Positions 58,733 through 64,000 of a stretch of DNA of 64,000 nt are shown here, in pieces. This DNA comes from Paraburkholderia sp. ZP32-5. Lineage in GTDB: Bacteria; Pseudomonadota; Gammaproteobacteria; Burkholderiales; Burkholderiaceae. Positions within the stretch are counted from its first letter, which is position 1. The number at the start of each line of letters is the position of its first letter. The notes under the pieces were generated by a model. The model searched no databases and was not told the DNA's origin. It saw nothing but the letters and a program-made list of their open reading frames with translations. The stretch is taken from contig NZ_JAJEJP010000001.1 in assembly GCF_021390495.1 (NCBI RefSeq), positions 3,038,001 through 3,102,000 on the forward strand, given 5' to 3'. Made by a program: the position numbers and the translations under genes.

Positions 58733-58808
58733 AGATTTTCTTTTTCCGTCGAGCCTTTGATTTCCGCCAAAGGCAAAGACAAACGCCAACGCGGCGCAGC
58801 ACCTGCCC

Positions 58809-60338
58809 CTAAAACCGCGTCTCCCGCGCGACCCGCAGGAACGTATCGAGCAGCGGCGTGCAATCGAGCAGTTCCGCCCCGCCCGCGCGATGAAACTCCG
58901 GATGCCACTGCACGCCCATCACGAACGGCGCGCGCCGGTAACGCACGGCCTCGATGATGCCGTCCGACGCCGACACCGCCTCGATATTCAGATCGCGGCC
59001 GAGCGTCTTCACCGCCTGATGGTGGATCGAGTTGACGATCGCGTCGCGCCGCCCGGGGAACATGTTGAGCAGCGTCGAGCCGTCCGGGAAATGAACGCCG
59101 TGCCGGTGCTGATCGTAGTTTTCGTTGACGTGCACGTTCGCGGTCGGCACATCGGTCGCGATGTCCTGATACAGCGTGCCGCCAAACGCGACGTTGATCA
59201 GCTGACAGCCGCGGCACACACCGAGCACCGGCTTGCCCGACTCGACGAACTCGTGCAGCAGTTCGAGCTCGTACATGTCGCGCACGCGGTCGCCGGGCCA
59301 TTCGTGGCTCAACGCCGCTTCCGCGTAGGTCTGCGGCGACACGTCGGCGCCGCCTTGCAGCAACAGGCCGTCGAGATTTTTCGCGTAATCGCGCAGGCGG
59401 ATATTGCTCGGATGCAGCATGCCCTGATGGCCGACGGTCGGAATCATGAACACCAGCACATCGCGCGACATCACCCAATGTGCGATCGACTCCTCCAGAT
59501 ACTGCAGCGTCTTGCCGCGCAGCCCCTTCGCACCCGGCTCTGGATGGAAGATCCGCGCCGACACGCCGATGCGCAGCGTGCGCTGGGTGATCCGCTGCCC
59601 CGCGCGATCGAACAGTTGCCGCGCGCGCGCCGCGATGATGCGGCCGAACACGCTCCACGCCGAATCGCTCTGATGCAGATAGCGCGGCGGCGACGGCGGC
59701 AACGCGTTGGGCGGCGGCGGATTGGTTGCGCTGAAATCGGGCGCCGCGCCGAAGCCCGGCGGCGGCGCGCCAGCCGGCCGCGCGGTGGCGGGCGCGGAGT
59801 CCTCGGTGGCAATGTCGGCTTCGGTGACGACGTCGTCGGCGAGCGTGGCGGCCGGGCGTGCACCGCTCGCGGTCGCATTCGCCGCGCCGGTATGCAGCTC
59901 GCCGCTCGCGGACATCGAACCCGCCGGCTTCAACGGCTCGGCTTTCGTGGCCGTGGCGCTCGCGGCACCTGCCGCATGCGAGCCACCGCGCCGTGCTTCG
60001 CGTTCGTGGACCGCGGCTTCCTGCCGCGCGGTGGACTCCGCGGCGGCGCTGCGCGCCTCGGCCGCATCGCGCAGGCGAGCCTCACGCGGATCTTCCGGCG
60101 TGACGGCCGACGCGCTGATCGGATCATCGGTCGACGACCTGACAGCCGCTTCTTCGGTGGCCGGATTCGTATCCTGGGCAGCGGACTGGGTCGTATCTCC
60201 ACGCAACGGAGGCAGCGACGCGGCCGGTTCGGCCCGTGCCGTGCCGCCTGGCGGCGTGCCGCTCGAAGCGCTCGAAGCAGGTGAGGCTGGCGACGGAGTG
60301 CCGGTCGTGTCGGCGTTGTCAGGTTTGTTTTCGCTCAT
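58809..60338 (-). CDS. Gamma-glutamyl-gamma-aminobutyrate hydrolase family protein (PuuD-like) with long N-terminal extension
   Basis: The C-terminal ~270 residues are a class I glutamine amidotransferase: TLRIGVSARIFHPEPGAKG, nucleophile Cys375 in VLGVCRGCQLINVAFGG, and the catalytic His479/Glu481 in QWHPEFH. PuuD-type enzymes split gamma-glutamyl-GABA in putrescine breakdown. Residues 1-235 are Ala/Pro/Thr/Ser-rich low-complexity sequence with no domain. Start ATG 60338 (MSENKPDNADTTGTPSPASP) is chosen over an upstream frame to 60425. It is not clustered with other puu genes, so the real substrate is open. Confidence 0.85.
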   Translation of the reverse strand: MSENKPDNADTTGTPSPASPASSASSGTPPGGTARAEPAASLPPLRGDTTQSAAQDTNPATEEAAVRSSTDDPISASAVTPEDPREARLRDAAEARSAAAESTARQEAAVHEREARRGGSHAAGAASATATKAEPLKPAGSMSASGELHTGAANATASGARPAATLADDVVTEADIATEDSAPATARPAGAPPPGFGAAPDFSATNPPPPNALPPSPPRYLHQSDSAWSVFGRIIAARARQLFDRAGQRITQRTLRIGVSARIFHPEPGAKGLRGKTLQYLEESIAHWVMSRDVLVFMIPTVGHQGMLHPSNIRLRDYAKNLDGLLLQGGADVSPQTYAEAALSHEWPGDRVRDMYELELLHEFVESGKPVLGVCRGCQLINVAFGGTLYQDIATDVPTANVHVNENYDQHRHGVHFPDGSTLLNMFPGRRDAIVNSIHHQAVKTLGRDLNIEAVSASDGIIEAVRYRRAPFVMGVQWHPEFHRAGGAELLDCTPLLDTFLRVARETRF

Positions 60339-60488
60339 GACTGTCGGACGGGCGCCTTTCACGCGAACGAATGAATATGCCCTGATTATCCGCCAGCACA
60401 GCAGGCCCGGCAAACCCGCACACAATTACTCACATTGTTTCGAAGCTCGACACAAAGCCTCTATTTCGAAGCGTTTATTTCGAAGCGC

Positions 60489-62246
60489 TTACGGGTCCGG
60501 CCGCTCGTTGAACGTCTCCCGCAGCGCGATCTGCATCGACGCGTGAATCTTCACGCACCAGCGCCACACCAGCGCAAGCAGCAGCGCCGCGCAGACCAGC
60601 ACCGCGACGAGCAGACCGGTCGGCGGCAGGATGCTGCCGGATAGCGCGGCGACCAGCAAAAACACGCCGATCATCGACACGATCGGCACGACGTCGGCGA
60701 TCGCATAGCGCAGCGCGCTCGTGAAACGCCCCGCCATCGTCGGCTGCACGCTGACTTCGGCGAGCAGCAGCGCCAGCGATTTGGTCTTCCGATACACCGC
60801 CACCAGAAACGGCAGCGACACGACGAGTGCGACGCTCCATTGCACGACGCGCTGCAACGACGCGTCGGTGAGCCAGTTCGCGAGCAGCCTCCCGGTTTGC
60901 GGCGCGGTATACGACACCGCCAGAAAAATCGCCGCGACGAGCGCGAGATTCACCGCGATCTGCAGCACGATGCGCCGCGTCAGGCTCAATAGCGTCGGCT
61001 CGCCGCGCGCGGTGCCGAGACTGCGCAGCCATTGTCCGTACAGGCCGAACGCGTTCGACAGCGTGGCGGGCATCGCCCGTGCGAGGCGCTGCGTCAGCGG
61101 ATCGGCGACGCGGATCAGATACGGCGTGCTCAGCGTGGTCAGCGCCGATACCGCGACCGCGATCGGATACAGAAAGCCGCTCGTCACCTTCAGCGTGAGC
61201 CCGAGCGACGCGATGATGAACGAGAACTCGCCGATCTGCGACACGGTCATGCCGACCCGCATCGACGTGCGCGCGTCGCGCCCGGCGAGAAACGTACCGA
61301 GCCCGCACGACACGATCTTGCCGACGATCACCGCGAACGTGATCACCGCGATCGGCCATGCGTAGTCGAGCATCACAGCCGGGTTCAGCATCAGCCCGAT
61401 CGTCACGAAGAAGATGGCGGAAAAGGCGTCGCGCAGCGGCGCGATCAGATGCTCGATACGATGCAGATGACGCGACTCGGCCATGATCGCGCCGATCAGA
61501 AAAGCGCCGAGTGCGATGCTGTAGTCGAGCTTGACGACCAGCAGACAGAAGCCGAAGCAGAAGCCGAGCACCGACACCAGCAGCATCTCGTCGCTGCGCG
61601 TGCGCGCGACGTAGTTCAGCGCACGCGGCACGATCAGCACGCCGGCCAGCAGCGACACCAGCATGAACAGCAGCAGCTTGCCGAGCGTGATCGCGGCCAG
61701 CCCGGCGCTCAACTGACCGGTCTGCGCGATGCCGGTCAGCAGCACCAGCATCGCGATGCCGAGAATGTCCTCGACGATCAGAATGCCGAATACGAGCTGC
61801 GCGAAGCTCTCACGTTTGAGCCCCAGATCGGACAGCGCCTTGACGATAATCGTCGTCGACGAAATCGCGAGAATCGCGCCGAGGAACAGCGAATCCATCG
61901 AATTCCAGCCAAACGCGCTGCCGATCTCATAGCCGATCCACAGCATCAGCACGATCTCGGACAGCGCGGCGACGATCGCCGTCACGCCGACCTTGAACAG
62001 CTTGCGCAGGCTGAATTCGAGTCCTAGCGAAAACATCAGGAACACGACGCCGAGTTCGCCGAGCGTCTGGATCGTCTGTTCGTCGTGGATCAGCTGGAAC
62101 GGCGGCGTGTACGGCCCGATGATCACCCCGGCCGCGATATAGCCCAGCACCACCGGCTGCTTCAGCCGATGGAACAGCACGGTGACGAGGCCCGCGAACG
62201 CCATCACGACGGCCAGATCCTGAATGAAGCCGATGCCATGGTGCAT
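60489..62246 (-). CDS. CPA2-family cation:proton antiporter (KefB/YbaL-like)
   Basis: The 585-residue protein starts MHHGIGFIQDLAVVMAFAG (ATG 62246, with AAGGA spaced 7 nt) and has about 12 membrane helices of the Na+/H+ exchanger fold: VVLGYIAAGVIIGPYTPPF, LGVVFLMFSLGLEFSLRKLF, GAILAISSTTIIVKALSDLG, FGILIVEDILGIAMLVLL and GAFLIGAIMAESRHLHRIEHLIAPLRDAFSAIFFVTIG. The last ~150 residues hold further hydrophobic helices rather than a TrkA/RCK nucleotide-binding domain. The ion (K+ or Na+) is not known. Operon partner: none. Confidence 0.88.
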   Translation of the reverse strand: MHHGIGFIQDLAVVMAFAGLVTVLFHRLKQPVVLGYIAAGVIIGPYTPPFQLIHDEQTIQTLGELGVVFLMFSLGLEFSLRKLFKVGVTAIVAALSEIVLMLWIGYEIGSAFGWNSMDSLFLGAILAISSTTIIVKALSDLGLKRESFAQLVFGILIVEDILGIAMLVLLTGIAQTGQLSAGLAAITLGKLLLFMLVSLLAGVLIVPRALNYVARTRSDEMLLVSVLGFCFGFCLLVVKLDYSIALGAFLIGAIMAESRHLHRIEHLIAPLRDAFSAIFFVTIGLMLNPAVMLDYAWPIAVITFAVIVGKIVSCGLGTFLAGRDARTSMRVGMTVSQIGEFSFIIASLGLTLKVTSGFLYPIAVAVSALTTLSTPYLIRVADPLTQRLARAMPATLSNAFGLYGQWLRSLGTARGEPTLLSLTRRIVLQIAVNLALVAAIFLAVSYTAPQTGRLLANWLTDASLQRVVQWSVALVVSLPFLVAVYRKTKSLALLLAEVSVQPTMAGRFTSALRYAIADVVPIVSMIGVFLLVAALSGSILPPTGLLVAVLVCAALLLALVWRWCVKIHASMQIALRETFNERPDP

Positions 62247-62447
62247 GAGCATTTCCTTACAGAAACGTAATCTCAGAAAGGCCAGTGTAACAAAGGCATT
62301 GCTCGCGGAAGACCCGCGATTCCAGAAAATCCGGGGGGCCCAGTGCGAGCAACGCGCACCGCTCACGCCTCCTTCCCATTTTTGACACGCTGGACGCCTG
62401 TGAAATATCACAATAATATTTGCGCAATATTTTCATGGAGCCACTCT

Positions 62448-63134
62448 ATGCCGCAGTTGCCGTTCAACCTCGAAGACAATGCGGGCCGCCGCCGCATCGA
62501 GCAGATCGAAGTCAATCGTCTGACGATCGCGGGCTGGGCGGGCCGCGACCAGGCCGCGATCGAGCATCACATCGCCGAACTCGCCGAACTGGGCGTGAAG
62601 CGCCCGTCGACCACGCCGTGCTTCTACCGTCTCGGCGCCCAATTGCTGACGCAGGCCGAACAGATCGACGTGGTCGGCGCGAGATCGAGCGGCGAAGCCG
62701 AGTGCGTGCTGCTGCAAACCGGGGCGGGCTTGCTCGTCACGATCGGCTCCGACCATACCGACCGCGAAGTCGAGGCCTATGGCGTGACGGTGTCGAAACA
62801 GGTGTGTCCGAAGCCGCTCGCGCGCGACGCCTGGCTCTTCGACGATGTCGCTGGCCATTGGGATCAACTGGAACTGCGCGCCTATGCAATCTCACACGGC
62901 GAGCGGCGCGTCTATCAGCAAGGCAGCGTCGCGGCGCTGCTGCCCGCCGCCGAACTGCTCGCGCGCGCGCCGCTCGCGCAGCACGCGGCGATGTTCTGCG
63001 GCACGCTCGCGGTACAGGGCGGCATCGTCGGCATGGCCGATGGCGACGCGCTCGAACTGGAGCTGCACGACCCCGTGCTGAAGCGCACGCTGCGCCACGC
63101 GTACTGCGTGCGCGCGTTGCCGATCGTCGAATAA
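62448..63134 (+). CDS. DUF2848 domain-containing protein
   Basis: The 228-residue cytoplasmic protein starts MPQLPFNLEDNAGRRRIEQI (ATG 62448 with GGAG 9 nt upstream). Recognisable family segments are VNRLTIAGWAGRDQAAIEHHIAEL, RPSTTPCFYRLGAQLLTQ, LLVTIGSDHTDREVEAYGVTVSKQVCPKPLA and MFCGTLAVQGGI, resembling a fumarylacetoacetate-hydrolase-like DUF2848. Function unknown. It is followed after 44 nt by an MFS transporter gene, suggesting that it metabolises the imported compound. Confidence 0.8.
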   Translation: MPQLPFNLEDNAGRRRIEQIEVNRLTIAGWAGRDQAAIEHHIAELAELGVKRPSTTPCFYRLGAQLLTQAEQIDVVGARSSGEAECVLLQTGAGLLVTIGSDHTDREVEAYGVTVSKQVCPKPLARDAWLFDDVAGHWDQLELRAYAISHGERRVYQQGSVAALLPAAELLARAPLAQHAAMFCGTLAVQGGIVGMADGDALELELHDPVLKRTLRHAYCVRALPIVE

Positions 63135-63178
63135 GTCGCACAACCGCGTCGCTCTCTTTCCGACGCCACGAGGCCCCC

Positions 63179-64000
63179 ATGAGTACCCCTACGCTCTCCG
63201 TCAACGCCGCGCCGTCGAGCGACGCGTGGCTCGAAGCCGCCGCGCTGCGCAAGATCACGTGGCGAATCATGCCGTTCCTGTTTCTCGTCTACGTGCTGTC
63301 GTATCTGGATCGCGTGAACATCGGCTACGCGAAGCTGCAGTTCACCGGCGACCTCGGTCTGTCGAATGCAGCCTATGGGCTCGGCGCGGGGATCTTCTTC
63401 TTCGGCTACTTCGTGTTCGAGGTGCCGAGCAATCTGCTGCTGAAGAAATTCGGCGCACGCGCGACGATCGCCCGTATCACGATGCTGTGGGGCCTGCTGT
63501 CCTGTCTGATGATGTTCGTGCGCAGCGAAACGATGTTCTACGTGCTGCGCTTCTTCCTCGGCGTGGCCGAGGCCGGGCTGGTGCCGGGCGTCGTGCTGTA
63601 TCTGACCTTCTGGTTTCCGGCCGACCGCCGCGCGCGCATGGTCGCGGTGTTCATGGCGGCGATCCCGGTCGCGGGCATCGTCGGCGCGCCGCTGTCGGGC
63701 TTCCTGATGTCGGCGCTGCACGAGACTCACGGCCTGCGCGGCTGGCAGTGGATGTTCCTGATCGAGGGTATTCCGTCGATCCTCGCGGGCTTCTGGGCGC
63801 TCGCGGTGCTGCGCAACACGCCGGCCGAAGCCGCATGGCTCTCCGCCGACGAAAAGCGCGTGATCCTGAGCCGCCTCGAACGGGACAACAGCGCGGCCGC
63901 GACGGCGGGCGCTGAGCACCGGCTCATGGCCGCGCTGCGCTCGGGCCGCTTCTGGATACTGACGCTGATCTACTTCTGCCTCGTCACCGGCAACGCGGGC
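63179..64000 (+). CDS. MFS transporter, anion:cation symporter-like (partial, 3' end outside window)
   Basis: The 274 visible residues start MSTPTLSVNAAPSSDAW and show the ACS-family pattern: ITWRIMPFLFLVYVLSYLDRVNIGYAKLQF, GLGAGIFFFGYFVFEVPSNLLLKKFGAR (family motif), FFLGVAEAGLVPGVVLYLTFWFP and GWQWMFLIEGIPSILAGFWAL. Members carry organic acids such as hexuronates, glucarate, phthalate or tartrate. It is co-oriented with the DUF2848 gene and cut by the window end. Confidence 0.88.
   Translation, partial: MSTPTLSVNAAPSSDAWLEAAALRKITWRIMPFLFLVYVLSYLDRVNIGYAKLQFTGDLGLSNAAYGLGAGIFFFGYFVFEVPSNLLLKKFGARATIARITMLWGLLSCLMMFVRSETMFYVLRFFLGVAEAGLVPGVVLYLTFWFPADRRARMVAVFMAAIPVAGIVGAPLSGFLMSALHETHGLRGWQWMFLIEGIPSILAGFWALAVLRNTPAEAAWLSADEKRVILSRLERDNSAAATAGAEHRLMAALRSGRFWILTLIYFCLVTGNAG

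Larger units (their letters stand above)
57378..58735 (+). mobile_element. IS110-family insertion sequence, IS1111 group
   Basis: About 1.36 kb. The ends carry a 12-bp exact inverted repeat, ATGGTCACCCCC (57384-57395) and GGGGGTGACCAT (58721-58732), set in from the tips by about 6-7 bp on the left and 3 bp on the right, as is known for the IS1111 group. It contains one DEDD transposase gene, a short left non-coding segment (52 nt) and a long right one (247 nt), also IS1111-like. No target duplication is seen, as expected for the family. Boundaries are uncertain by a few bases. Confidence 0.85.

Overview
The window is about 64 kb of GC-rich DNA from the main chromosome of a Burkholderiaceae member, most likely Paraburkholderia or Burkholderia sensu lato. 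This rests on gene order (ompA-like | gyrA-serC-pheA-hisC-tyrA-aroA-cmk-rpsA-ihfB-lapA-lapB-ugd-rfaE-rfaD-comEA-cysM | mltB), on the tmRNA tag ANDDTFALAA, on Thr83 in GyrA, and on codon use rich in G/C at third positions. Species cannot be fixed from the sequence alone. Most of the window is core genome. All functions are assigned by reading protein motifs by eye; no database search was possible.

Layout. 1-2435: the rpsP-rimM-trmD-rplS ribosome/tRNA-modification operon on the minus strand, with a clear sigma-70 promoter; rplS runs off the window. 2541-7706: a periplasmic sorbosone/glucose dehydrogenase-like protein, a TM2 protein, a PA0069-type radical SAM protein, and the divergent Lrp-type regulator/dadA pair for D-amino-acid oxidation. 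7832-11444: an acyl-CoA dehydrogenase beside its electron acceptor EtfBA. 11687-14211: a metNIQ methionine importer with a terminator-like hairpin directly before the metN start codon. 14449-18928: monoacylglycerol-lipase-like hydrolase, enoyl-CoA hydratase, histone-deacetylase-fold amidohydrolase and MltB. 19054-25891: cysM, comEA, LPS heptose genes rfaD/rfaE, ugd, and lapB/lapA, which control LPS synthesis. 26276-38588: ihfB, rpsA, cmk and a shikimate/aromatic/serine cluster (aroA, tyrA, hisC, pheA, serC), then a DUF2059 protein and gyrA. 39065-41903: OmpA-family protein, ubiG, gph and tmRNA. 42183-42991: two small secreted proteins.

43166-49662: the soluble molybdenum NAD-dependent formate dehydrogenase operon fdsGBA-D with a divergent ModE/PBP-type regulator. 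The fdsC gene found in the Cupriavidus operon is absent from this position. 49719-55878: FAD monooxygenase, TPR protein, MFS symporter and GNAT acetyltransferase. 56110-58735: the one clearly accessory patch, an orphan membrane protein with a 13-unit hexanucleotide (Ala-Ser) repeat followed by an IS110-family, IS1111-group insertion sequence. That element appears to have landed in the U-tract of the orphan gene's terminator, and its 3' non-coding region carries a copy of the target sequence, as expected of an RNA-guided (bridge RNA/seekRNA) recombinase. 58809-64000: a PuuD-like glutamine amidotransferase with a long disordered N-terminus, a CPA2 antiporter, and a DUF2848-MFS pair cut by the window end.

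The observations I rank highest are the IS1111-group element with its candidate guide RNA and terminator target, the hairpin plus U-run abutting the metN start codon, the 14-bp palindrome in front of fdsG, and the inverted repeat bracketing the ompA-like promoter. I see no CRISPR array, prophage, secretion system or obviously undescribed multi-gene defence system in this window.
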